The notes beneath the pieces are model-generated. The model did not search any database. It saw only the letters and a list, made by a program, of their open reading frames with translations, and had not been told where the DNA came from. Positions 19,501 to 26,266 of a stretch of 64,000 bases of DNA are shown here, piece by piece. Position 1 is the stretch's first letter. Each line of letters starts with the position of its first letter. This DNA comes from Oscillospiraceae bacterium (GTDB lineage Bacteria; Bacillota; Clostridia; Oscillospirales; CAG-272): NCBI GenBank assembly GCA_015065215.1, contig SVQT01000003.1, positions 1-64,000 of the forward strand. The letters are read 5' to 3'. A program made the translations under genes and the position numbers.

Positions 19501-20211
19501 GGCTATTATTTGGGTAGTGACGGTTGTTATTATGCTAAGGTGGTAGCCGATCCATACGGTAGCTACTGCAAATTCTCCAACGGCAGCACGGTGATCGACG
19601 GAGCAGTATACTACTTCAAGGTGGAGGCTATCCGCTGGCGCATCCTTGACGAGGGCAACGGCACGGCGCTGATCCTGTGCGACAGCATCATTGCCAACCA
19701 TCGTTATGGCGACAGCTCCTGCAATTATGCCAATAGCGAGATCCGCGATTGGCTTAACAATCAGTTCTATGAGACCGCCTTCACTGAGTTGTTACAGAAG
19801 ATCATCCTTACCACTACGGTGGATAACAGCGAAGCAAGCACGGGCTATGTCCCCAACCCATATGCCTGCACCGACACCGAGGATAAGGTTTTTCTTCTCA
19901 GCTACAAGGAGGCCATTGACAGCGACTATGGCTTCTTATCGAGCGACAGCACTGACACTGTGCGTCGTATGCGAACCAGTGATTACAGCCGTGCCACGGG
20001 TGCATATATGTATCCGAACGCCGATTATTATGGCAACGGCATCTGGTGGCTTCGTTCGCTTGACTACAGTGGTTCCGGACGCGCACGCCATGTCAGCTAC
20101 GACGGCGATGTCGACGACGGTTACTCTTACGGCGTCAGTAGCCACTTCTATGTCGGCAAAATATACTATGGAATCGTCCCCGCTTTGCAAATTCAGCTTA
20201 TTCATGGGTGA
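13528..20211 (+). CDS. Giant repeat-rich lipoprotein: InlB-like B-repeats, PPC-like domain, Ig-like repeats, Cys/His module, DUF6273-like C-terminus
   Basis: 2227 aa; lipobox-like FAFSAC; >15 copies of GYTFDGWY...G.....LYAKW; repeated YGAPTI...DSFG.; C-term YIYFGEYPQ...WRIL...IRDWLNNQFYETAF...WWLRS...PALQIQL; SD gaaaggag. Confidence 0.92.
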   Translation: MKNTSKLTAVLLCLILCMIGVFAFSACSPEQVDFSLGFEAEGEKYATITTSGTEAITMPEDPSKEGYTFDGWFWDKDTWAKPFTANSLLDAPLSSDMMVYAKFTPVNYTITYHVDAGTHENTAAYTVEDAVALLDATKEGYTFLGWYSDDEFTVKVTEIPEGTTGDMSLYAKFEVTAYAIAYENTKGAENSNPATYTIESETIILAALSKPGYTFEGWFIGDDEVTEIAAGSTGNITLTAKWTLNGYPITYHNMTGATNTNPDAYDVEDQPLTIMDASKTGYRFLGWFTANEGGEPVTAIAVGTTGEVNLYARWELITYTATFKADGQTVQEVPFTVETVGITAPGVPGKTGYSGVWENYTLIADNITVNAVYMPIPYTVTYTNTKDAPNGNPAEYNIESATITLAPIEKAGYVFDGWHHNGTKVTEIAAGSHGNITLEARWSLISYNITYMFEDSIGKYPGTERNPATYTVEDNITFISLVNHATGYTFDGWYTAKNVGEGEKVTGITAGTTDPITVYAHWTLDTYTVTYHNTKGATNTNATTFNVETATFEIVNLALTGYTFDGWYTNEGLTVAANTTVEKGTTESLHFYAKWTPIAYSIDYVLYNGTYTGEGNPDSYTIENGFTFVEPTLEGYVFGGWYTAAEGGTKVTGIVEGTTGNKTYYARWIHISTITFYTNGGSAVTSMTHPAGTVITAPVAPAKDYYTFAGWYTNAALTDAFTFTVMPEENITLYAKWTPTPYTITYVLNGGENHAENVTTYTVEDSVVIGDAFKVGYRFVGWFTDAEFTSAVVTEIAAGNHGPITLYANYAINQYTVSFESNGGTTISDITQNYATEVTAPAAPAKNGYRFVGWYSDSTLKNAYTFTTMPAEDITLYAKWELATYNITYHLNGGTNAAANKDTYTITSTPVALANPSKAGYTFGGWYSNSNYSTPVTEIAAGSYGDVEVFAKWDVITYTVTYHAPNGTIHTNIATYTVETATHTLTDASLKGHTFGGWYTSDGYTTAVTTIAGGKLDNIDLYAKFTANTYNVWMDGNEAASVTVSFDLNGAEGSVTPQTVTENTTLTYPIVPTRAGFVFGGWYESATCSGTPFDFSAQLYHDVTLYAKWVALENVTAITVGSTASVTLNGSAELKYMFIPLVSGNVTITTTGSYDTYGALYSANGTLLRRDDDTGSGDNFQIVYNVTAGEAYYIGVRGYSSSVTGTVTLSVNGSTTVAAGGFVRSANRVEVTFGKGFTLTVPAARDGYKFLGWMDADGVLYTDASGASVKNWDKDAHTTLVSKWERTVYTITFYDADGTTKLFSAEYAFGERIDMAGHTPTKAGKSFLGWKLSASDSTYYNATTMPDENVELYAHWTNFGLGTVKYDTDKTAISVSDVISPALFGVICLDTDGNLATVELDGAVEGSFTAGGTITVYFKITGGNATPKSLVIENVKVYGAPTLTVNNQSNYANIPSGLTAAHFGASGKDSFGNPATIVVRIEGEYKAGDTVTVIIESVDPAGNVTAATVENVKLYGAPIISYNEEKTAISTADTLSAALFGATATDSFGEPLTVTASRYSGTIAAGNSVVIRLTATDSKGNTTTVDVTCKVYGAPTIGNATTTDFKVSDAITPEAMGMTAQDTYGEALPITLTVKEGTQTAGATVVFTATVTDAAGNTATREVTVKIYGAPTITYDREAIKAGEDATADASVLNAVAKDSFGKSLTVTVTLKSGDPNAKCTYVVYTLTATDHLGNTASIDTAALGVYDANDITLNVSATATDKIKLTSKGEEFEPTSRDSFGNPCILRIQAAEGFTLAGGNTVSLYVVATDPAGNEKYSPLIAEIKVYATPTVTLSQDYVEESTTIRRIFTVTDSFGETLYHSITVEGEQVNGEFITVTVTATDAAGNTVTVTYRFLVGHHPHTEGTEWIVDVAPTCTAEGLHHTICVVCGWVMPAKSIPPIAHNYESGCCTECGDKYIAYTREDNYIYFGEYPQTLKKSDVSITSITDNRGYYLGSDGCYYAKVVADPYGSYCKFSNGSTVIDGAVYYFKVEAIRWRILDEGNGTALILCDSIIANHRYGDSSCNYANSEIRDWLNNQFYETAFTELLQKIILTTTVDNSEASTGYVPNPYACTDTEDKVFLLSYKEAIDSDYGFLSSDSTDTVRRMRTSDYSRATGAYMYPNADYYGNGIWWLRSLDYSGSGRARHVSYDGDVDDGYSYGVSSHFYVGKIYYGIVPALQIQLIHG
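13660..16860 (+). repeat. ~18 InlB B-repeat (flg_new-like) coding repeats of ~200 bp
   Basis: Recurring codons for GYTFDGWYT...VTEIAAGTTGNITLYAKW at regular spacing. Confidence 0.85.
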
Positions 20212-20251
20212 TAGCCTAAATAAGAATATGCGAGACACAAATCAATATATC

Positions 20252-20278
20252 CCCAAGCGGAATCCTTCCGCTTGGGGC
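20252..20278. repeat. Hairpin between the giant gene and the acyltransferase gene
   Basis: ccccaagcggaa tcc ttccgcttgggg; no clear T-run, so termination uncertain. Confidence 0.5.
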
Positions 20279-20298
20279 ATAAGCGAAAAGAGGTTTTG

Positions 20299-22266
20299 AT
20301 GAAAAAAACGTTTTGTATAGATTGTAAGGAATATACATATAACGCAGATGAATATGAACGCTTGTACGAAGAACTTTTGAAGCGTATGGAATGGCTCTTT
20401 TCGCACGGCTATACTTTAGTTTCCATGGTTGCAGTCTTTTGGTCGATTACGCTTTCTGTTTTAGGTGCGTTTTTAAGCAGTGAACTTGCCTCCAACTCTC
20501 CTTTTACGTTTTTAATCCCTTTTTTGACCGTTCTTTTAGTAGGGGCACCGGCAATTTTTGTGTATCCTTTTTCTGTAAAATATCAAGATAATGTACGTAC
20601 GGTGGCAAGTCTTGGTGCATATTTTCGTGTTTTTTACGAATTGCCTTCCATATTAAAAAAGACTGGTTATGCGAAAAACAAAAACGGTGACATGGAACAC
20701 AAGGTTTTTGCTTGGGAGACTTTGCATTGCGATACGCATTATGAACGTACGGGTGGTTTTGGTGCAGAATATATCATTATTTCCTCTGCAGCGCTGGTGT
20801 TGTCATTGACTACCGGAATTGTCTCTATCATCGCATATAGTCAGTGTAGAATCTGGTTTATGCTTTTATTCCTTTTTTTCTGGGGAGGATTGGGTGTGGT
20901 TTCCTACAAGGTGTGGAAGAATTCCTGCACAAGAACAACGATAGATTACTATTTTGTTCGCTACCTTCACACCTATCTTGCAAAAGCAGTAAATCTTGAA
21001 TTGCTGACCTCGCAAGAATGTAAAATATACTTGAAATATACTAACACAGAGATTATGCAAGAGAAAGCAATGGATGGCGTAACAAAGGAATATAATTTTA
21101 GGATTTTACACATGATCTCTGTAATCGAAACTCTGTTACAAAATGAAGATTATACGGAAATCAAAAAGATGCTTTGTGGTTTGCGTTTTGACAAAAATGA
21201 TAAAGCATATTGCAAGCTTTTGACAATATCCAAACAATATTGTGCCGAGTATTCTAAACTTTGCGCTATTCCAAACGAGAGATTAACCGATAAAGAAAGA
21301 GAGCGCAAAGAAGAACTTTTAGATGTTTTGTTCCCAGGTCACGGCACACTTTACGGTATTGGCGCAGGCATTGAAGTTGTGATTGGTATGGTAGAATTAG
21401 GCGACAATTGCTACATCAATGCCAATGTTAAGTTTAACCCTGATGTTAAGGTGAAAACAGGTGATTATTTTATTTGTGCTCCTAACGTTACCTTCGGTAG
21501 TGATGAATCCTTTGATAAGGTAGGACAGATCGAAATTGGTGACGATGTATGGGTTTGTGCTGACGTAACCGTGCAAAAGGGGGTCAAAATTGGCAGTCGT
21601 TCTGTGATTGGACTGAGTTCCGTAGTTAAGACGGAATCCGCCTTGGGCGATGACAGCATTTATTCGGGTGCCCCTGCCGTAGTCGCTTCGGCCATTGAAA
21701 ATCGCGGCGTTGCAGCATGTAAAAGCGAATGTACAGAGCCATCTGATGACTATGAAAAGGCATTTGTTGCGCATTTGCGCAGCTTGGGCTTTGAAGGTGA
21801 TTTTTCACAGCTATTGTATTTACTTCGTGGCGAGAAATACAACGCCCAAGACCCGCTTGCGGCAGCAGTGACGGACTACACACATGCACTGTACGCTGAA
21901 TACGCTACAGCCGACAAAAAGCGAAGAGCCGAGCTGAAAAATATACTGTTTCCATTTAAGGGAGAAAATTGTACTATAGGTGAAAACGTGTTTGTGGAGT
22001 GCATCGGCAGTGTACGCTTGGGCGGTAGTGTAACGGTTGGTAATTGTGTTACTCTGATGGGTAGCATCGTTCTGGGCGACCGTTGCACCATTGAGGAAAA
22101 AGTTTCTTTGGTTGGCATCGGTCATGAGGTATATCATGAAAACAGGCACGTATGTGACGGATGTATGATCAACACCAGTCGCGTGATCCGGGTTGAGTCC
22201 GGTGTACACATTGGAAAGGGAAAAAAGCTGGCACCGAAAACGCCCATCGAGAAGGATCAAATCTAA
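20299..22266 (+). CDS. Membrane protein with two C-terminal left-handed beta-helix (hexapeptide) acyltransferase-like modules
   Basis: N-terminal TM helices, then two hexapeptide blocks (IEIGDDVWVCADVTVQKGVKIGSRSVIGLSSVV; VRLGGSVTVGNCVTLMGSIVLGDRCTIEEKV), each preceded by a KRRAELKNILFP-like segment. Confidence 0.75.
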   Translation: MKKTFCIDCKEYTYNADEYERLYEELLKRMEWLFSHGYTLVSMVAVFWSITLSVLGAFLSSELASNSPFTFLIPFLTVLLVGAPAIFVYPFSVKYQDNVRTVASLGAYFRVFYELPSILKKTGYAKNKNGDMEHKVFAWETLHCDTHYERTGGFGAEYIIISSAALVLSLTTGIVSIIAYSQCRIWFMLLFLFFWGGLGVVSYKVWKNSCTRTTIDYYFVRYLHTYLAKAVNLELLTSQECKIYLKYTNTEIMQEKAMDGVTKEYNFRILHMISVIETLLQNEDYTEIKKMLCGLRFDKNDKAYCKLLTISKQYCAEYSKLCAIPNERLTDKERERKEELLDVLFPGHGTLYGIGAGIEVVIGMVELGDNCYINANVKFNPDVKVKTGDYFICAPNVTFGSDESFDKVGQIEIGDDVWVCADVTVQKGVKIGSRSVIGLSSVVKTESALGDDSIYSGAPAVVASAIENRGVAACKSECTEPSDDYEKAFVAHLRSLGFEGDFSQLLYLLRGEKYNAQDPLAAAVTDYTHALYAEYATADKKRRAELKNILFPFKGENCTIGENVFVECIGSVRLGGSVTVGNCVTLMGSIVLGDRCTIEEKVSLVGIGHEVYHENRHVCDGCMINTSRVIRVESGVHIGKGKKLAPKTPIEKDQI

Positions 22267-22287
22267 CAAACAGAAAACATAGAAGAT

Positions 22288-22316
22288 CCCCGCGCCGAGC
22301 ACAGCTCGGCGCGGGG
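22288..22316 (+). terminator. Terminator
   Basis: ccccgcgccgagc aca gctcggcgcgggg, perfect 13-bp stem followed by attttctc. Confidence 0.75.
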
Positions 22317-22349
22317 ATTTTCTCGAATTTTCAGCATAAAAATTGCCAA

Positions 22350-22378
22350 ACATAAAGTTTTGTTTGTCGCACACAATA
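22350..22378 (+). promoter_or_regulatory. Weak candidate sigma-G promoter for the SASP gene
   Basis: ACATA-N17-CACAATA; one mismatch in each element to gHATR/CATXHTA. Confidence 0.3.
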
Positions 22379-22450
22379 TATTCGGAGCGTGAAAGCGCGC
22401 GCAACGGCGTGGGCAAAGTCGCTCTTGAAAAATAGATGAAAAAGCCCACG

Positions 22451-22506
22451 CTTCGCCGCGTGTTTACAGTTGATGTTAACCGATGGCGAACACGCGGGCG
22501 AAGGAG
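22451..22506 (+). promoter_or_regulatory. 5'UTR hairpin overlapping the SASP Shine-Dalgarno
   Basis: cttcgccgcgtgtt ... aacacgcgggcgaag, 14/15 paired with one bulge; SD aaggag at 22501-22506 begins in the 3' arm. Confidence 0.6.
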
Positions 22507-22513
22507 AAACAAA

Positions 22514-22693
22514 ATGGCAAACAAGCAGGCTAAGAAGGCTCTTGAGCAGTTCAAGATGGAAGCCGCTAACGAAGTAGGCGTAAACCTTCAGCAGGGTTAC
22601 AACGGCGATCTCACCGCTCGTCAGGCAGGTTCTATCGGTGGCCAGATGGTCAAGAAGATGATCGAGTCCTACGAGAACGGCATGACCAAGTAA
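22514..22693 (+). CDS. Small acid-soluble spore protein, alpha/beta type
   Basis: MANKQAKKALEQFKMEAANEVGVNLQQGYNGDLTARQAGSIGGQMVKKMIESYE; conserved GPR cleavage region FKMEAANEVGV. Confidence 0.95.
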   Translation: MANKQAKKALEQFKMEAANEVGVNLQQGYNGDLTARQAGSIGGQMVKKMIESYENGMTK

Positions 22694-22724
22694 TCAGGCG
22701 ACACTATTAATCTCTGACACAATA

Positions 22725-22760
22725 GGACCGCACTTTCATGGTGCGGTCCTGATCTTTTAA
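22725..22760 (+). terminator. Terminator of SASP gene
   Basis: aggaccgcac tttcatg gtgcggtcct gatctttt. Confidence 0.75.
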
Positions 22761-22867
22761 AAGAGCAGTTGGATTGGTTTGCTAAAGCTGTTGGAAGGGT
22801 TTTAGATATTTGCGGAAACAAAACAAGGGTTTCATGGAAAAAAATATATAAAAATTGGAAAATTGTA

Positions 22868-22896
22868 TTGACAAATTGGAAGCATGGCGGTATACT
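22868..22896 (+). promoter_or_regulatory. Sigma-A-type promoter
   Basis: TTGACA-N17-TATACT upstream of ATG 22954. Confidence 0.7.
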
Positions 22897-22953
22897 GAGA
22901 GTGGTGACATTTTTGTCGATTTTCACAACCCCAAAACGGAGGACGATCAAAAC

Positions 22954-23994
22954 ATGAAAAAAGCGCAACGCCTGGAAGCGGAAAAATTTTTGTTACAGCA
23001 AATTTCCGATGAAAATCCGGATTTTGTGGATGCGACGATGGAGGCCTTTTCGGTTTCGCGTTCCACGGTTTACAATTACATCAACACCTTACAAAAAAAC
23101 GGCGAGCTGGAGCGTGTGGGCGGCTCTATGCCATACCGTGTGTTGTATGAAACCACGCGCTTTACCGTAGATACCTCCCGTGAAAGCTCAGAGGATCGCA
23201 TGTTCAGCCGAGATATTGCGCCTTTGCTGGAGGATTTGCCGCTCAACGCGCAAAAGATCTGGCGCTATGCCTTTACCGCTATGATGAACAATGCTTTGGA
23301 GCATGCGCGCGCTTCGGCCATTGTTTGTGTTGTCAACCGCAACAGACTTTGCACGATCATTGGTATTTTGGACAACGGTATTGGCATCTTCCGTCGCATT
23401 CAGCAGGATCAAAAGGATCAAAACGGAGAAGTGCCTACCGCTGCCGAGGCCGCTTCGCTTTTGTATGCCGGCGGCTATAGCTCAGATCCCAAGGCACATG
23501 CCGGCGAAGGTATTTTCTTTACCTCTCGTTTGATGGATCATTTTGTCATTCGTTCAGACACACAGCTGTTTACCCCCAACGAGGCGGATGCCCACGATGA
23601 AAACGGCGGTGAGCGTTTCCGCGGCACGGCGGTACAAATGGCGCTGAATAATGATACGACCAGAGAGCTCGGTCAGGTGATGGCACGCTATTTGGACCCT
23701 GAAAACGGATTTGTCCGCACCGAGATTCCGGTGGCCCGTTTCCTGGGCGGCGATTTTCCGGTTTCCCGTTCTGAGGCAAGACGGCTTCTTTCTGTGCTGG
23801 ATGCTTTCCGTGAAGCGGAGCTTGATTTTTCTGGCATTGAGGAAGTGGGCCGAGATTTTGTGCATGAATTGGTTGCCTTGGTTTCCAACGAATATCCTTT
23901 GCTGCACTTGACCATTCGAAACGCCACTCCTCTTGTGGCGAGTACATTTCGCCGGGCAGGGCTTAGCAGTTGCGATTACATAACCGAAACATAA
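22954..23994 (+). CDS. HTH + GHKL-type ATPase + STAS-like (DUF4325-like) regulator
   Basis: HTH FSVSRSTVYNYINTLQKNGELERVGG; ATPase-like AMMNNALEHA, DNGIGIF, GEGIFFTSRL; C-term LDFSGIEEVGRDFVHELVALVSNEYP. Confidence 0.75.
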   Translation: MKKAQRLEAEKFLLQQISDENPDFVDATMEAFSVSRSTVYNYINTLQKNGELERVGGSMPYRVLYETTRFTVDTSRESSEDRMFSRDIAPLLEDLPLNAQKIWRYAFTAMMNNALEHARASAIVCVVNRNRLCTIIGILDNGIGIFRRIQQDQKDQNGEVPTAAEAASLLYAGGYSSDPKAHAGEGIFFTSRLMDHFVIRSDTQLFTPNEADAHDENGGERFRGTAVQMALNNDTTRELGQVMARYLDPENGFVRTEIPVARFLGGDFPVSRSEARRLLSVLDAFREAELDFSGIEEVGRDFVHELVALVSNEYPLLHLTIRNATPLVASTFRRAGLSSCDYITET

Positions 23995-24090
23995 TAAAAG
24001 CCGCTTTACCATCGTTTTTTTGATGGCAAAGCGGCTTGTTCGATCTTTTTCGTGTGCTTTTTGTTTGGCGCTCATGTGAGGCCTCTTCTC

Positions 24091-25056
24091 TTATACCAGT
24101 TGCGTTTCGGGGGCGAAGCCGATGTCAGAAAGAACCTGCCGCATACGCTGCGCCGAGCGTTGCAAAAGCACCTCTTCCGCATCCGAAAGGGGAATTTCCA
24201 ACACTTTGGTAACGCCGTTTTTACCCAGGACACAGGGCAGGCTCAAGGAGATACGCTGTAAGCCGTAAACGCCCTGTGCGGCCACCGAAACAGGGAGTAT
24301 TGCCGCTTCATCACGCAAAATAGCGGTGGCGATTCGGCGAACAGCCTCAGCGATCGCGTAATAAGTGGAGCCCTTCGCTTCAATGATGTGATAGGCCGCG
24401 TCCCGTGTTTGCTCAAAAAGACGTTGCAAATCCTGCTCGCCGCAGCGAGGACAGTCAGCGTTGCAAAAATGATCCAGGTCGATCCCTGAAATGTTTGCGC
24501 TGCTGTAAACGGGGAACTCGGTATCGCCATGCTCACCAATGATAAAGGCGTGTACATGGCGGGCGTCTACACCCAGCTGTTGCCCCAATAAGAATTTCAA
24601 TCTGGCGGTGTCCAGCACGGTGCCGGAGCCGATGACACGGCTGGCGGGGAAGCCGGAAAGCTGGCGAGCCACCTCGGTTAGAATATCCACCGGATTGGTG
24701 ACGACCAACAGGATGGCCTCGTAATTAAATTTGCAAATATCCCGCAAAACGGTATGAAAAATCCGCACATTTTTGCGAACCAGGTCCAATCTTGTTTCCC
24801 CCGGTGCTTGCGCGGCCCCCGCGGTAATGATGATCAGTGCCGCGTCCGCGAGGTCGGCATAGTCGCCGGCGTATATTTCGGTAGGAGAAAGGAAGGGGAC
24901 GGTGTGCCCCAGATCTGCCGCCTCGCCGATGGCGCGCTTTTGATTGATGTCAATGAGCAGAATTTCAGAAAACAGCGCGCTTTGCATCAGTGAGAAAGCG
25001 GTAGTTGCCCCTACATTGCCCGCCCCAACAATGGCGCATTTGCGTGGATTTAACAT
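24091..25056 (-). CDS. ldh: L-lactate dehydrogenase
   Basis: AIVGAGNVGATTAFSLM, VTNPVDILTEVARQLSGFPASRVIGSGTVLDTARLK, IIGEHGDTEFPVYSSANISG. Confidence 0.92.
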   Translation of the reverse strand: MLNPRKCAIVGAGNVGATTAFSLMQSALFSEILLIDINQKRAIGEAADLGHTVPFLSPTEIYAGDYADLADAALIIITAGAAQAPGETRLDLVRKNVRIFHTVLRDICKFNYEAILLVVTNPVDILTEVARQLSGFPASRVIGSGTVLDTARLKFLLGQQLGVDARHVHAFIIGEHGDTEFPVYSSANISGIDLDHFCNADCPRCGEQDLQRLFEQTRDAAYHIIEAKGSTYYAIAEAVRRIATAILRDEAAILPVSVAAQGVYGLQRISLSLPCVLGKNGVTKVLEIPLSDAEEVLLQRSAQRMRQVLSDIGFAPETQLV

Positions 25057-25219
25057 CTCAAGCTCCTTTTACGTTTTTATTTTAGTATGGATTTGCTTTA
25101 ATTGTATCATACCGAAAGTTGATTGAAAAACCGACAATTATTCGAAAAAGGGTTGCATTCTTTTTTATGTAATGGTAAAATAAGAATAAGAACTTTTGCA
25201 TTGGAAGGAGTTTTTTGAT

Positions 25220-26113
25220 ATGCAAAATTTAATGCGGACCTTAAAGGATGGCGTGGTTAAGAAAATCATTCTGGATACCGATGTGTATAACGAGATCGAC
25301 GATCTGTACGCCCTGGCCTATGCCATGCTCTCTCCCGAAAAAGTGGAGCTGCTTGCCATTACCGCTGCTCCGTATTTCAACAGTCGTTCTACTTCCCCCG
25401 CGGACGGTATGGAAAAAAGCTATCAGGAAGCGCTCCGTGTGCGTGGGTTGGTGGACAAGCACTCTGATATTCCGGTTTATCGTGGGGCGCCCCGTTATTT
25501 GCCCTCCAAGACCGAGGCAGTGGAATCCGAAGCGGTGGACGCCATCATCCGTTTGGTGAAGGAGAGCGAGGAACCCGTTTATATCGTGGCCATTGGCGCC
25601 ATTACCAACGTGGCCTCCGCCCTGATCAAGGCGCCTGAGATCGCGGACAAGGCAGTGGTGGTCTGGCTTGGCGGTCACGCACTGCATTGGAAGGACAATA
25701 AGGAATTTAATTTGTACCAAGATGTGCCCGGCGCACAGGTGCTGTTTGATTCCAAGATCCCGTTGGTGCAGATCCCCTGCAACGGTGTTTGTTCCGCCTT
25801 CCATACCACCATCCCTGAGCTTTCGTATTATTTGGAAGGGAAAAACGCGCTGTGCGATTATCTGTTGCAGTTCACCAAGGACTACATGAAGCCGGGTGCC
25901 AAGTGCTGGTCCAAAGTTATCTGGGATGTAACAGCGGTCGCGGCACTGGTTCGCCCCGATACGTTGGATATGGTTGAGATCCCACGCCCGATTATCACGG
26001 ATAATGCCAACTACGCCACCGATTGGGCACGCCCCCATTACCTTTATGTGCGCCACATCAAGCGCGACGCGCTGTATGCCGATCTGTTTGAAAAGCTGGC
26101 AAGCGCCAAATAA
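25220..26113 (+). CDS. Nucleoside hydrolase family protein
   Basis: DTDVYNEIDDLYALAYAM (DxDxxxxxDD variant), IGAITNVASAL, WLGGHALHWKDNKEFNLYQDVPGAQVLFDS. Confidence 0.87.
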   Translation: MQNLMRTLKDGVVKKIILDTDVYNEIDDLYALAYAMLSPEKVELLAITAAPYFNSRSTSPADGMEKSYQEALRVRGLVDKHSDIPVYRGAPRYLPSKTEAVESEAVDAIIRLVKESEEPVYIVAIGAITNVASALIKAPEIADKAVVVWLGGHALHWKDNKEFNLYQDVPGAQVLFDSKIPLVQIPCNGVCSAFHTTIPELSYYLEGKNALCDYLLQFTKDYMKPGAKCWSKVIWDVTAVAALVRPDTLDMVEIPRPIITDNANYATDWARPHYLYVRHIKRDALYADLFEKLASAK

Positions 26114-26134
26114 ACAGAGAAAAATAAAAATACA

Positions 26135-26172
26135 AAAAAGTCGCCGTATTTGTAAGAATACGGCGACTTTTT
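26135..26172 (+). terminator. Terminator
   Basis: aaaaagtcgccgtatt tgtaag aatacggcgacttttt. Confidence 0.85.
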
Positions 26173-26266
26173 GTTACTTTTGTTATAGTGAGTGGGAAAA
26201 TTCTCCTTGCGTGACCTCAAGTGAGATGATATACTGGACATACCGTACTGAAAGGGAGGACTTTCT

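Noticed and set aside
14839-19701. 1620-aa minus-strand ORF
   Set aside because: Shadow frame opposite the giant lipoprotein. Repeat-rich, C-ending codons keep the antisense frame open; no domain-like sequence and no SD.
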